Of a DNA stretch of 57,482 nt, positions 27,149-36,026 are shown piece by piece (position 1 is the first letter of the stretch; each line of letters starts with the position of its first letter). A model generated the notes under the pieces. The model was not told the DNA's origin, did no database searches, and was given only the letters and a program-made list of their open reading frames with translations. The translations under genes and the position numbers were made by a program. Source of the DNA: Paucimonas sp. (GTDB lineage: Bacteria; Pseudomonadota; Gammaproteobacteria; Pseudomonadales; Pseudomonadaceae); the NCBI GenBank assembly GCA_031253995.1, contig JAIRVG010000048.1, positions 1 to 57,482 of the forward strand, read 5' to 3'.

Positions 27149-28259
27149 GCAGTTGCGCCACATGCCGCTCGGCCAGCGCCGGGCCGACGCTCATGCCAAC
27201 CCCCGTGTGCATCAGCGCGGCACTGATCCCCGGCGCCACCGGCAACAGCGAGAACGGCCCCGGGCCACCCGAGCCATACACGCCCTGCCAGCGCTCGACG
27301 ATCTCGATGCGCCCGCCCAGGGTCTGCTCGGCCAGCTCGATCATCCAGTCGTCCACCTGCTCGGCATTGAACGGCGAGGCATCGCTGCCGTAGGCGTGGC
27401 AGTCGCCGATGATCAGCTCGCCATACGGCGTCGGGCTGATCAGCAGGTGAATGCCATGCTCCAGCAGGTGCGGGCTGTGGGCCTCGACCCGCTCGCGCAG
27501 GGCCTGGGCTTCCGGCAGGTCGGCATAGGCGCCGTAGTGCAGGCAGCTCAGGCCGGTGAGCAGGGCGTGCTGCAGGTCCAGCTCGAAACGCGGGCGGGCG
27601 CGCAGCATCTGCAGGCGACAGACCTGCGGTTGCAGCGCGGCGATCGGCTCGGCCAGCAGGGTCTGGTAGTCGTGCCCGGAGCAGACCACGATCTGCCGGC
27701 CGCTGAAACGACCCTGGGTGGTGTCCAGGTACCCGGGTTCGATGCCACGGACCAGGGTGGAGAAATGGAACTCCACGCCCATGGCCTCGCGCAACCAGTC
27801 GATCAGGCTGGGCAGGGCTTCACGGGAGAACACCTGCTGGTCGTCGAGGCCGTGCAGGGCGGCGCGATGATGGCTGAAGCGGCCGTTGTACAGGCCGTGC
27901 AGGTCGTCGCCTTCGAGCAGGCGGACGGGGTAGCCGTGTTCAACGGCGCGACGGGTGCAGAAGGCGTCCAGCAGGTCGCGCTCCTGCTCGGTGCGGGCCA
28001 GCAGCAGCGAGCCGTTGCGCTTGATGGAGAAACCGGCGGCTTGCGCCCAGTGCGCCCACAACGGGCGGCTGGCGCGGGCCAGGTCGAGCATCTGGCCAGG
28101 CGGCTGGCCGCTGACCAGGGCCTGGCCGAAGTTGCGTACCGAGGCACCGAGCGGGGTGGCGCTGCGCTCGAAGACCTTGACCCGCAGGCCGCGCCGAGCG
28201 GCGGCGTAGGCGTGGGAAAGGCCGAGGATGCCGGCGCCGACGATGAGGAAATCGGTCAT
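27126..28259 (-). CDS. FAD-dependent oxidoreductase of phosphonate clusters (DadA-like, TIGR03364 type)
   Basis: A 377-residue flavoprotein of the D-amino-acid oxidase/DadA superfamily. The N-terminal dinucleotide fold is clear (DFLIVGAGILGLSHAYAAAR), with a motif near the end (MHTGVGMSVGP) contacting FAD. The family accompanies aminoethylphosphonate (AEP) transport genes and is proposed to oxidise AEP or N-substituted AEP to phosphonoacetaldehyde. Here it follows the AEP-type binding protein by 44 bases in the same operon. No phnW or phnX is in the window, so the next step must be encoded elsewhere. The C-terminal EQHMTH is encoded by the edge of a dispersed repeat, so the original C-terminus was probably replaced. 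Confidence 0.82.
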   Translation of the reverse strand: MTDFLIVGAGILGLSHAYAAARRGLRVKVFERSATPLGASVRNFGQALVSGQPPGQMLDLARASRPLWAHWAQAAGFSIKRNGSLLLARTEQERDLLDAFCTRRAVEHGYPVRLLEGDDLHGLYNGRFSHHRAALHGLDDQQVFSREALPSLIDWLREAMGVEFHFSTLVRGIEPGYLDTTQGRFSGRQIVVCSGHDYQTLLAEPIAALQPQVCRLQMLRARPRFELDLQHALLTGLSCLHYGAYADLPEAQALRERVEAHSPHLLEHGIHLLISPTPYGELIIGDCHAYGSDASPFNAEQVDDWMIELAEQTLGGRIEIVERWQGVYGSGGPGPFSLLPVAPGISAALMHTGVGMSVGPALAERHVAQLLEQHMTH

Positions 28260-28303
28260 TTCAGATCCTGTTGGGTAGGCAGGTTTTGGGGCTGCGTTTT
28301 GAC

Positions 28304-29329
28304 TTACTGCTGGGCAACCTTCTCCGACTTGCCGTCATAGCGCTTGCGCCATTCGGCCAGGATGCTGTCGCGGTTCTTCGACGCCCAGCCGAAGTCGTTC
28401 TTGATCAGGCGCTGCTCGTAGTCCGCCGGCAGCTCTGTCTGCGGCTTGGCGATACCCGGCTGGGCCAGCACGGCGAAGTTTTCCTTGTACAGCTCCATCG
28501 CCGCCGGGCTGGCGGAGAAGTCGGCCAGGCGCTTGGCCGCGTCTTCATGCGGGGTGCCCTTGATCACCGCGGTGGCCTCGATCTCCCAGCCCAGGCCTTC
28601 CTTCGGCAGGACAATATCCAGCGGCGCGCCCTGGCGCTTGAGCTGCACGGCCGGGTATTCGAAGGAAATGCCGATCGGGAACTCACCGGCAGCCGCCAGC
28701 TTGCATGGCTTGGAACCGGAGTGAACGTACTGGCCGATGTTCTGGTGCAGCGCATCCATGTAGGCCCAGCCCTGCGGCTCGCCGAAGGTCTGCAGCCAGG
28801 CGCTGACATCGAGGAAGCCGGTGCCCGAGGACGCCGGGTTGGGCATGACGATCTTGCCCTTGTACTCGGGCTTGGTCAGGTCCTGCCAGCTCACCGGCTT
28901 GCTCAGGCCCTGCTTCTCGGCTTCGACGGTGTTGAAGCAGATGGTCGCGGCCCAGATGTCCATGCCGACCCAGGCCGGCGGGTTGGCGGCGTCGCGGTAG
29001 TTCGCGCCGATCTTGCCCAGGTCCTTCGGCGCGTAGGTCTGCAGCATGCCCTGCTGGTCGAGGATGGCCAGGCTGGACGCCGCCAGGCCCCACACGGCGT
29101 CGGCCTGCGGGCGGTCCTTCTCGGCCAGCAGCTTGGCGGTGATGATCCCGGTGGAATCACGCACCCACTTGATCTCGATGTCCGGGTTGGCCTTTTCGAA
29201 TGCCTGCTTGTAGCTCTTGAGTTGTTCGGCTTCCAGCGCGGTGTAGACCGTCAGTTGGGTCTGGGCGGCGTTGGCGTGCACGCTGAATGCAGACAGGACG
29301 GCAGCGGCAAGAGCGAGTGGCTTGAACAT
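28304..29329 (-). CDS. phnS2: Periplasmic 2-aminoethylphosphonate-type binding protein (PhnS2-like)
   Basis: A 341-residue extracellular solute-binding protein of the iron/phosphonate (family 1) type. The signal peptide MFKPLALAAAVLSAFSVHA is followed by QTQLTVYTALEAEQLKSYK. Hallmarks of the PhnS2 subfamily are WVRDSTGIITAKLLAEKD and MPNPASSGTGFLDVSAWL. The Ser/Thr-rich pocket (SSGTG) is typical of phosphonate or phosphate contact. It lies between the permease (34-base gap) and the FAD oxidoreductase, completing an ABC importer with PhnU2 and PhnT2. The exact ligand (AEP or a derivative) is by family only. Confidence 0.85.
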   Translation of the reverse strand: MFKPLALAAAVLSAFSVHANAAQTQLTVYTALEAEQLKSYKQAFEKANPDIEIKWVRDSTGIITAKLLAEKDRPQADAVWGLAASSLAILDQQGMLQTYAPKDLGKIGANYRDAANPPAWVGMDIWAATICFNTVEAEKQGLSKPVSWQDLTKPEYKGKIVMPNPASSGTGFLDVSAWLQTFGEPQGWAYMDALHQNIGQYVHSGSKPCKLAAAGEFPIGISFEYPAVQLKRQGAPLDIVLPKEGLGWEIEATAVIKGTPHEDAAKRLADFSASPAAMELYKENFAVLAQPGIAKPQTELPADYEQRLIKNDFGWASKNRDSILAEWRKRYDGKSEKVAQQ

Positions 29330-29363
29330 GATGCGGTTCCTTTGAAGGGGTCGGGTGGCGTGA

Positions 29364-31088
29364 TCAATGGCCCGGCGCGCGCTGGCGCCAGGCCTGGGAG
29401 CGTTTCAGCAGGCCCCTGGAGGCCCAGGCCAGCAACAGCGAGACGCCGGCGCTGGTGAACAGGATCAGGGTCGACATGGCGGCGGCACCGCCGACGTTGC
29501 CGGCGTCGTCCATGTTCAGCACGGCCACCGCGGCAAGGATGGTGTCCGGGCTGTAGAGGAAGATCGCCGCCGACACCGTGGTCATCGCCGAGACGAACAG
29601 GTAGCGGACGATATCCAGCAGCGCCGGCAGGCAGATCGGCACGGTGACCCGCATGAAGTGCCGGTACAGCGGCGCCTTGAGCGACAGCGCGGCGGCCTCG
29701 AATTCGCCGTCGAGCTGGCGCAGGGCGGTGGTCGCGGTCATCTGCGCGGTGGTCAGGTAGTGGGCTACGGTGCACACCACCAGCAGGGCCATGGTTCCGT
29801 AGAACACATGCAGCGGGTTGCCCGGCAGGTTGAAGAAGAAGACGTAGCCCAGGCCCAGCACCAGCCCCGGCACCGCCATCGGCACGAAGCTGAGCAGGCG
29901 CAGGACCAGATTGAGGCTGCGCTGGCCGCTGGTCTTTTCCATCAGGTAGGCACCGGTGAAGATCGCCACGCTGCCGATCAGCGCGGTGCCCACGGCCATG
30001 GTCAGGCTGTTGCGATAGGCCAGCCAGCCGCCGCCGGCGGTTGCGTCGAACTGGTAGTGCTTGAGGGACAGCGACAGGTTGTACGGCCAGAACTTCACGA
30101 ACGACGAATACACCGCCATGCCCACTACCAGCAGGAGCACGGCGCACACCACCAGGACGATGGCCAGGAACCAGGCATCGCGACGACGCGACACCTGCGG
30201 CTCGAAGACCTGGGCGCGACCGCTCATGGCCTCGCCCTGACGGCGGCGCAGCCAGGCATCGACACCGAAACTGAGCAGGGCCGGCACCAGCAGGATCATG
30301 CCGATCAGCGCCCCGCGACCGAACTGCTGCTGGCCGACCACGGCCTTGTAGGCTTCCAGTGCCAGCACCTGGTAATCGCCACCCACCACCACGGGCACGC
30401 CGAAGTCGGTGATGGTCAGGGTGAACACCAGGCAGAACGCGGCGAACACAGCCTGGCGCGTGGCCGGCCAGGTGATGCTGTGGAAGGCGCGCCACGGGCC
30501 GGCGCCCATGCTCGATGCGGCGTCGAACAGGCGGGCATCGGCCAGGGACAGGGCCGAGAGCAGGATCATCAGGGCGTGGGGAAAGGTGTAGATCGCGTCA
30601 CCCAGCACGATGCCCCAGAAGCCGTAGATGTTGTCGCTGAGCAGCCCGCGCAGCCATCCTTGGTTGCCGAACAGATAGACCAGCGCGATGGCCGGCAGCA
30701 TCGACGGCGCCAGCAGCGGCAGCAGGGAAATCCCGCGCCAGATGCGCTTGCCCGGAATCAAGGTGCGTTGCAGGGCGTAGGCGAACAGGTAGGCCAGCGG
30801 CACGACGATGGCGGCGACGCTGAGGGACACCTTGAGGCTGTTGCCCAGCAGCCAGTGGAAGTTTTCGCTGGCGAACAGCTCGCGGGCCGCGACCCAGCCG
30901 CCGCCCTGCCCGGCCTCGCTGCTGAAGCCGCGCCAGAAGATCGCCAGCAGCGGCAGCAATACCGAGACCACGAGGAACATCAGCAGCAGCCATTTGCCGC
31001 CGACCACGAACAGACGGTCACCCAGGGCAACTCCAGACCGCGGTCTTGCCTTCGCGGATGCGATCGGCAGGGTGATTGGCGCGCCCAT
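29364..31088 (-). CDS. phnU2: ABC transporter permease, two fused domains (PhnU2-like)
   Basis: A 574-residue inner-membrane protein with two permease halves, each with about six membrane segments and an EAA loop. The halves include DAASSMGAGPWRAFHSITWP and EAAALSLKAPLYRHFMRVTVP, the loops that contact the ATPase. Fusion of both halves into one chain is usual for the FbpB/PhnU2 type. The start at 31088 lies one base after the phnT2 stop, so translation is coupled. Role: moves the phosphonate delivered by the binding protein into the cytoplasm. Confidence 0.88.
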   Translation of the reverse strand: MGAPITLPIASAKARPRSGVALGDRLFVVGGKWLLLMFLVVSVLLPLLAIFWRGFSSEAGQGGGWVAARELFASENFHWLLGNSLKVSLSVAAIVVPLAYLFAYALQRTLIPGKRIWRGISLLPLLAPSMLPAIALVYLFGNQGWLRGLLSDNIYGFWGIVLGDAIYTFPHALMILLSALSLADARLFDAASSMGAGPWRAFHSITWPATRQAVFAAFCLVFTLTITDFGVPVVVGGDYQVLALEAYKAVVGQQQFGRGALIGMILLVPALLSFGVDAWLRRRQGEAMSGRAQVFEPQVSRRRDAWFLAIVLVVCAVLLLVVGMAVYSSFVKFWPYNLSLSLKHYQFDATAGGGWLAYRNSLTMAVGTALIGSVAIFTGAYLMEKTSGQRSLNLVLRLLSFVPMAVPGLVLGLGYVFFFNLPGNPLHVFYGTMALLVVCTVAHYLTTAQMTATTALRQLDGEFEAAALSLKAPLYRHFMRVTVPICLPALLDIVRYLFVSAMTTVSAAIFLYSPDTILAAVAVLNMDDAGNVGGAAAMSTLILFTSAGVSLLLAWASRGLLKRSQAWRQRAPGH

Positions 31089-31089
31089 C

Positions 31090-32154
31090 TCAGGCAAACA
31101 CCTGGAGGGCACGCGGCGGCAGGGCTACCCAGATGTCCTGGGAACCCAGGCGCGGCATGGCTTCCGGCGCGACTTCGGCGAGCAGGGCATGGCCCGGCAG
31201 TTGGTGCAGTTCGAAGCTCATGCGGCAGCGATTGCCGAGGAAAGTGATTTCCCGCAGGCGCGCCGGGAACAGGTTTTCCTCGTGCACGATGGGGTTGACG
31301 CTGATGGACTCGGGACGGCAGAACAGGCGGCCGCTGCCACTGGCACGCGCGCCGGGGGCCAGGCGCAGGTTCATCTCGCCCACCTGGGCATGGCTGTCGC
31401 TGCAACGCTGGAACGGCAGCCAGTTGCCCTGGCCGATGAACTCGGCGACGAAGGGCGTGGCCGGACGGTCGTAGATTTCCTGGGCGGTGGCGTACTGCTC
31501 GACCTGGCCGTTGTTCATCACGGCGATGCGGTCGGCCATCAGCATGGCCTCGTCCTGGTTGTGGGTGACCATCAGGGTGGTGATGCCCAGCTGGCGCTGC
31601 AGTTGGCGCAGCTCGGTGCACAGGTGCTCGCGGACCCGGGCGTCGAGGGCCGACATCGGTTCGTCGAGCAGCAGCAGCGAGGGTGCCGGGGCCAGGGCGC
31701 GGGCCAGGGCGACGCGCTGTTGCTGGCCGCCGGAGAGCTGGCCGGGGTATTTCTTCTCGCTGCCGGTGAGGCCGACCAGGTCGAGCATCTCGCCGACGCG
31801 CTGGCGCACTTCGTTGCGGCCGCTGCCGGCCAGGCCGTAGGCGATGTTGGCTTCGACGGTAAGGTTGGGGAACAGCGCGTAGGACTGGAACAGGATGCCG
31901 TAGTCACGGGCTTGCGGTGGCAGGGTGGAGATGTCGCGGTCGCCGATCATCAGCTCGCCGCGGTCCTGGCGTTCCAGGCCGGCGATGCAGCGCAGCAGGG
32001 TGGTCTTGCCGCAGCCGGACGGGCCGAGCAGGCAGACCAGTTCACCGGCGGCGACGTCGAGGGAGACGTCGTGCAGGGCCGTGAAGGCGCCGAAGCGTTT
32101 GTTGATGCCACGGACGCGCAGTTGGGCGCCGGGGTTTGCGAGCGTGTTGTTCAT
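31090..32154 (-). CDS. phnT2: ABC transporter ATP-binding protein (PhnT2-like)
   Basis: A 354-residue ATPase with Walker A GPSGCGKTTLLR, signature LSGGQQQRVALARAL, Walker B LLLLDEPMSALD and the switch His in VTHNQDEAML. A C-terminal TOBE-like domain follows (RLFCRPESISVNP). It is the first gene of phnT2-phnU2-phnS2-FAD oxidoreductase. A dyad of LysR-operator type lies 75-96 bases upstream, and the matching LysR gene is the next gene upstream on the same strand. Confidence 0.9.
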   Translation of the reverse strand: MNNTLANPGAQLRVRGINKRFGAFTALHDVSLDVAAGELVCLLGPSGCGKTTLLRCIAGLERQDRGELMIGDRDISTLPPQARDYGILFQSYALFPNLTVEANIAYGLAGSGRNEVRQRVGEMLDLVGLTGSEKKYPGQLSGGQQQRVALARALAPAPSLLLLDEPMSALDARVREHLCTELRQLQRQLGITTLMVTHNQDEAMLMADRIAVMNNGQVEQYATAQEIYDRPATPFVAEFIGQGNWLPFQRCSDSHAQVGEMNLRLAPGARASGSGRLFCRPESISVNPIVHEENLFPARLREITFLGNRCRMSFELHQLPGHALLAEVAPEAMPRLGSQDIWVALPPRALQVFA

Positions 32155-32228
32155 GACAGGACCTCACCGAGCTAGTGGAGGTCATGCTAGGTACGCTTTG
32201 CGAAGGTTCCGTGGCGTTGGGGCAAAAG

Positions 32229-32250
32229 CTGCCGATAGTGGTATTGGCAG
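32229..32250. promoter_or_regulatory. Dyad upstream of phnT2, candidate LysR operator
   Basis: CTGCC and ATA are mirrored by TAT and GGCAG around a GTGG centre, a 22-bp dyad with one unmatched position per arm. It lies 75-96 bases before phnT2, next to the regulator gene. Size and position suit an AEP-cluster LysR protein. Confidence 0.5.
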
Positions 32251-32270
32251 ATTTATGTTGGTGATCTTGA

Positions 32271-32354
32271 GGGCCTCATCGCTGGCAAGCCAGCTCCCAC
32301 AGGTTCAGCGGCGCCGCGGACACTGTGGGAGCTGGCTTGCCAGCGATGAGGCCC
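32271..32354. repeat. REP doublet (REPIN)
   Basis: GGGCCTCATCGCTGGCAAGC with CAGCTCCCACAG is followed by its exact inverse after a 20-base spacer rich in GCGCCGCGG. The right arm ends 5 bases before the lysR stop codon. The arms are almost identical to those at 46701-46785. Confidence 0.85.
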
Positions 32355-32359
32355 TCACG

Positions 32360-33229
32360 TCAGGAATCGATAGCCGACATCTCCTGGGCCAACCCCAGGA
32401 AAGCAGCCGGCAACCGCGCCTGGCGCCTTTCCTTCAGGCAATACAGATACTCATGCATCACCGGCGCCCCCTCCAGGCTGATCACCCGCAGCTCCGGGTT
32501 ATGCGGCACTTCATGCCGGGCAATGATGCTGATGCCGATATTCCTCAGCACCGCCTCGCGAATCGACTCGCGGCTGCCGATCTCCAGCAGCGCCCCGACC
32601 TTGACCCCGGCTTCTTCGAGCATCTGCTCGGTCAGCTTGCGCGTGGTCGAGCCCTGTTCGCGCATCAGCAGGCAATGCCCGGCCAGCGCCGCCAGCGGCA
32701 CCGACTCCCGCGAGGCCAGCGGATGGCTGCGATGCACCGCCACCACCAATGGATCAGTGCCCAGTACCCGGCGAATCAGTCGATTGTCTTCCAGCAACTG
32801 CGACGACGCCGCAACATCCACCCGATACTCCTCCAGCAGTTCCAGCACCTGCTGCGAGTTGCCGATCTCCACCGAGACTTCCACCTGCGGCAGGCGCTCA
32901 CGGAAGATCTTCACCAGATCGAGGATGTAGTAAGGCGCAGTCGCCGCCACCCGCAGCGCGCCCTGCTGCTGGCCGCTGTTGCGCAGGAAGAACTCGATAT
33001 CGGCTTCCTTCTGCAGCAGGTCCCGCACCATCGGCAACAGCCGCGCGCCCTCCTCGCTCAGGGCCAGGCGCCGGCCGCCGCGGTAGAACAGCTCGACGCC
33101 GTAGTGGCTTTCCAGGTTGCGGATCTGCGTGGTGACCGTGGGCTGGCTGAGTCCGAGCTTCTTCGCGGCAAGGGTGATGCTGCCCAGGCGGGCCACCCTG
33201 TAGAACGCCTTCAATTCGGAACTCAACAT
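32360..33229 (-). CDS. LysR-family regulator of aminoethylphosphonate clusters
   Basis: A 289-residue LysR protein. The N-terminal helix-turn-helix reads FYRVARLGSITLAAKKLGLS with QPTVTTQIRNLE. The effector domain is typical of the AEP-catabolism LysR subfamily (TIGR03339 type), with APYYILDLVKIFRERLPQVE. The start at 33229 has AGAGG upstream. It begins only 8 bases after the cadA stop on the same strand, so readthrough from the cadmium-inducible promoter is possible. It lies upstream of the phnT2 operon across a REP doublet and the candidate operator it probably binds. Confidence 0.88.
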   Translation of the reverse strand: MLSSELKAFYRVARLGSITLAAKKLGLSQPTVTTQIRNLESHYGVELFYRGGRRLALSEEGARLLPMVRDLLQKEADIEFFLRNSGQQQGALRVAATAPYYILDLVKIFRERLPQVEVSVEIGNSQQVLELLEEYRVDVAASSQLLEDNRLIRRVLGTDPLVVAVHRSHPLASRESVPLAALAGHCLLMREQGSTTRKLTEQMLEEAGVKVGALLEIGSRESIREAVLRNIGISIIARHEVPHNPELRVISLEGAPVMHEYLYCLKERRQARLPAAFLGLAQEMSAIDS

Positions 33230-33237
33230 ACAACCTC

Positions 33238-35478
33238 TTACTTTCTCAGCAGCCGCAGGCCGTTGAAGACCACCAGCAGGCTCACGCCCATGTCGGCGAA
33301 CACCGCCATCCACATGGTCGCCAGGCCGGCGAAGGTGATCGCCAGGAAGATCGCCTTGATCCCCAGGGCCAGAACGATGTTCTGCACCAGGATCGCCGCG
33401 CTTTGCCGCGAGAGCCTGACGAAGGCCGGGATTTTCCGCAAGTCGTCATCCATCAGGGCGACGTCGGCGGTCTCGATGGCGGTGTCGGTACCGGCCGCGG
33501 CCATGGCAAAGCCGATCTCGGCGCGAGCCAGGGCCGGGGCGTCGTTGATGCCGTCGCCGACCATGCCGACGCGGTGGCCCTTGGCATAGAGGTCCTCGAT
33601 GGCCGCCAGCTTGTCCGCCGGCAGCAGGTTGCCCCGGGCCTGGTCGATGCCGACCTGGGCGGCAATGGCCTCGGCGGTGTGCGGGTTGTCGCCGGTGAGC
33701 ATGACCGTGCGGATGCCCAGTTCATGCAGCTCGGCGATGGCGTCGCGGCTGGTCTGCTTGACCGTGTCGGCCACGGCGAACAGGGCCAGCGGACCGGACG
33801 CGTCGAGCAGCAGGACCACGGTCTTGCCCTGGCGCTCCAGGACGTCGAGTTTTTCTTCCAGTTGCGGCGAGCACAGGCCCAGTTCTTCCACCAGGCGGTG
33901 GTTGCCCAGGTGATAGAGCACGCCACCCACTTCGCCGCTGACGCCACGGCCCATCAGGGCCTGGAAGTTATCCACAGCCTCGACGTCCAGCCCCTGCTCC
34001 TTGGCTGCGCGGGCGATGGCCAGCGACACCGGGTGATCGGAGCGCCCGCCGAGGCTGGCGGCGATGCGCTGGGCGCGGTCGTCGAACAGGGTATCGAGCA
34101 CCTGCATGTCGGTCTGCACCGGCTTGCCGTGGGTCAGGGTGCCGGTCTTGTCGAGGGCGATGAAGTCCAGCTTGCGCCCGCCTTCCAGGTACACGCCGCC
34201 CTTGATCAGGATGCCCTTGCGCGCCGCGGCGGCGAGGCCGCTGACGATGGTTACCGGGGTGGAAATCACCAGGGCGCACGGGCAGGCCACCACCAGCAGC
34301 ACCAGGGCGCGGTAGATCCAGTCGAACCAGGCGCCGGCCATGAACAGCGGCGGAATCACCGCCACCGCCAGGGCAATGGCGAACACCGCCGGGGTGTAGA
34401 CCCGCGAGAACTGGTCGACGAAGCGCTGGGTCGGTGCCCGCGCGCCCTGGGCTTCTTCCACGGCACGGATGATCCGCGCCAGGGTGGATTCGCCCGCAGC
34501 GGCAGTGACACGGTACTCCAGGGCGCCGGACTGGTTGATGGTGCCAGCGAAGACCTTGTCGCCCGGGCCTTTCTCCACCGGCAGGCTTTCGCCGGTGATC
34601 GGCGCCTGGTCGATGGTCGACTGGCCGCTGGTCACCTCGCCATCAAGGCCGACCCGCTCGCCCGGACGGACGCGCACCAGCGCACCGAGCCCGACCTTGG
34701 TCACTTCCATTTCCAGCCATTGGCCGTCGGCCTGCTGCACCGTGGCCATGTCCGGACTCAGTTGCATCAGTCCGCCGATGGCATTGCGCGCCCGATCCAG
34801 CGACCGCGCCTCGATCACCTCGGCAAGGGTGAACAGCACCATCACCATGGCCGCTTCCGGCCACTGGCCGATCAGCACGGCGCCGGTCACGGCGATGCTC
34901 ATCAGCGCGTTGATGTTGAGGTTGCGGTTCTTCAGGGCGATCCAGCCCTTCTTGTACGTGCCCAGGCCGCAGCCGAGGATCGCCGCCAGGGCCAGTACCG
35001 CGACCACCCACTCTGGCGCTGCGGCGGTGAAGTGAACGATTTCCGCGCCCAGCGCAGCGACACCCGCCAGCGCCAGCGGCCACCAGGACTTCCTGGCCGG
35101 TGGCGCGGCCTTCTCCGGAGCATCCTCGGTCAGCGGCTCGGCCTGCATGCCCAGCGAGGCGATGGCCTCGACGATGCCGTGCTTGTCGCCAAGGGTATGG
35201 CGCACGCCGAGGACGCGGTTGATCAGGTTGAATTCCAGCTGTTCGATGCCGGCCAGTTTGCCGAGCTTGTTCTGGATCAGCGTCTGCTCGGTCGGGCAGT
35301 CCATGGCCTCGATGCGGAAACGACTGAGCTGGGCGTCGGCGCTGGCTTTTTCGCGCAGTTGCACCAGTGCCGGGGCTTCGGCAGAGGAGCAGCAGCTATG
35401 GGCATGGGAATGATCGTGCGACTTATGGTCGTGATCGTGATGCTTATGTTCGTGATCGTGGGTGGCAGGCTGGTTCAT
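33238..35478 (-). CDS. cadA: Cd/Zn/Pb-exporting P1B-type ATPase CadA
   Basis: A 746-residue heavy-metal efflux ATPase. The first 30 residues are very His/Asp-rich (HDHEHKHHDHDHKSHDHSHA) with CC at 29-30, a likely metal-binding tail. One ferredoxin-like metal domain follows with the CadA-type site MDCPTE (59-64). The membrane site is CPC at 399-401, the phosphorylated Asp443 is in DKTGT, and the HP and GDGINDAP motifs are intact. It is divergent from cadR over 84 bases that contain a MerR-type promoter. A lysR gene follows after 8 bases. Confidence 0.95.
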   Translation of the reverse strand: MNQPATHDHEHKHHDHDHKSHDHSHAHSCCSSAEAPALVQLREKASADAQLSRFRIEAMDCPTEQTLIQNKLGKLAGIEQLEFNLINRVLGVRHTLGDKHGIVEAIASLGMQAEPLTEDAPEKAAPPARKSWWPLALAGVAALGAEIVHFTAAAPEWVVAVLALAAILGCGLGTYKKGWIALKNRNLNINALMSIAVTGAVLIGQWPEAAMVMVLFTLAEVIEARSLDRARNAIGGLMQLSPDMATVQQADGQWLEMEVTKVGLGALVRVRPGERVGLDGEVTSGQSTIDQAPITGESLPVEKGPGDKVFAGTINQSGALEYRVTAAAGESTLARIIRAVEEAQGARAPTQRFVDQFSRVYTPAVFAIALAVAVIPPLFMAGAWFDWIYRALVLLVVACPCALVISTPVTIVSGLAAAARKGILIKGGVYLEGGRKLDFIALDKTGTLTHGKPVQTDMQVLDTLFDDRAQRIAASLGGRSDHPVSLAIARAAKEQGLDVEAVDNFQALMGRGVSGEVGGVLYHLGNHRLVEELGLCSPQLEEKLDVLERQGKTVVLLLDASGPLALFAVADTVKQTSRDAIAELHELGIRTVMLTGDNPHTAEAIAAQVGIDQARGNLLPADKLAAIEDLYAKGHRVGMVGDGINDAPALARAEIGFAMAAAGTDTAIETADVALMDDDLRKIPAFVRLSRQSAAILVQNIVLALGIKAIFLAITFAGLATMWMAVFADMGVSLLVVFNGLRLLRK

Positions 35479-35508
35479 GGGGGTTCGTCCCTAAATGTCC
35501 TGTTGCCA

Positions 35509-35539
35509 AGTGAACACCCTGTAGCCACTATAGGGTCAA
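35509..35539 (-). promoter_or_regulatory. CadR-type cadA promoter and operator
   Basis: On the minus strand, -35 TTGACC (35534-35539) and -10 TTCACT (35509-35514) are separated by 19 bases, the over-long spacer typical of MerR-family promoters. The 21-bp dyad at 35516-35536 has arms ACCCT and TAG mirrored by CTA and AGGGT and fills the spacer. A MerR protein would twist this DNA when metal binds. Confidence 0.9.
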
Positions 35540-35562
35540 GCAACCCATGAAGGTATTTGCAG

Positions 35563-36006
35563 ATGAAGATCGGCGAACTGGCCAAGGCCACCGACTGCGC
35601 GGTGGAGACCATCCGTTACTACGAGCGGGAGCGGTTGCTGCCCGAACCGAACCGCAGCGAGGGCAATTACCGGGTCTACACCCAGGCTCATGTCGAGCGC
35701 CTGACCTTCATCCGCAACTGCCGCACGCTGGACATGACCCTGGAGGAAATCCGCAGCCTGCTGAAGCTGCGCGACAGCCCGCAGGACCAGTGCGAGAGCG
35801 TCAATGCGCTGGTGGACGAGCATATCGAGCACGTCCAGGCGCGGATCGACGGCCTGGTGGCGTTGCAGGAGCAGTTGGTGGAGTTGCGCAGGAGATGCCG
35901 CGCCGAGGGCGAGCATTGCGCGATTCTGGAGAGGCTGGAGGTGAATGGGGCGGTATCGGTGCCGGAGGGGGAGCATTCACATGTGGGCAGGAGCCACGGG
36001 CACTGA
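35563..36006 (+). CDS. cadR: CadR, MerR-family cadmium-responsive regulator
   Basis: A 147-residue activator, the same length as P. putida CadR. The N-terminal helix-turn-helix is MKIGELAKATDCAVETIRYY. The three metal-binding cysteines are at the canonical positions Cys77, Cys112 and Cys119. A His-rich C-terminal tail (EHSHVGRSHGH) forms the second metal site known in CadR. The ATG at 35563 is chosen because it matches the family start and follows AAGG; a TTG two codons earlier is less likely. It controls the divergent cadA through the 35516-35536 dyad and probably its own gene. Confidence 0.95.
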   Translation: MKIGELAKATDCAVETIRYYERERLLPEPNRSEGNYRVYTQAHVERLTFIRNCRTLDMTLEEIRSLLKLRDSPQDQCESVNALVDEHIEHVQARIDGLVALQEQLVELRRRCRAEGEHCAILERLEVNGAVSVPEGEHSHVGRSHGH

Positions 36007-36026
36007 AGTTTTTCTCACCTTATCTG

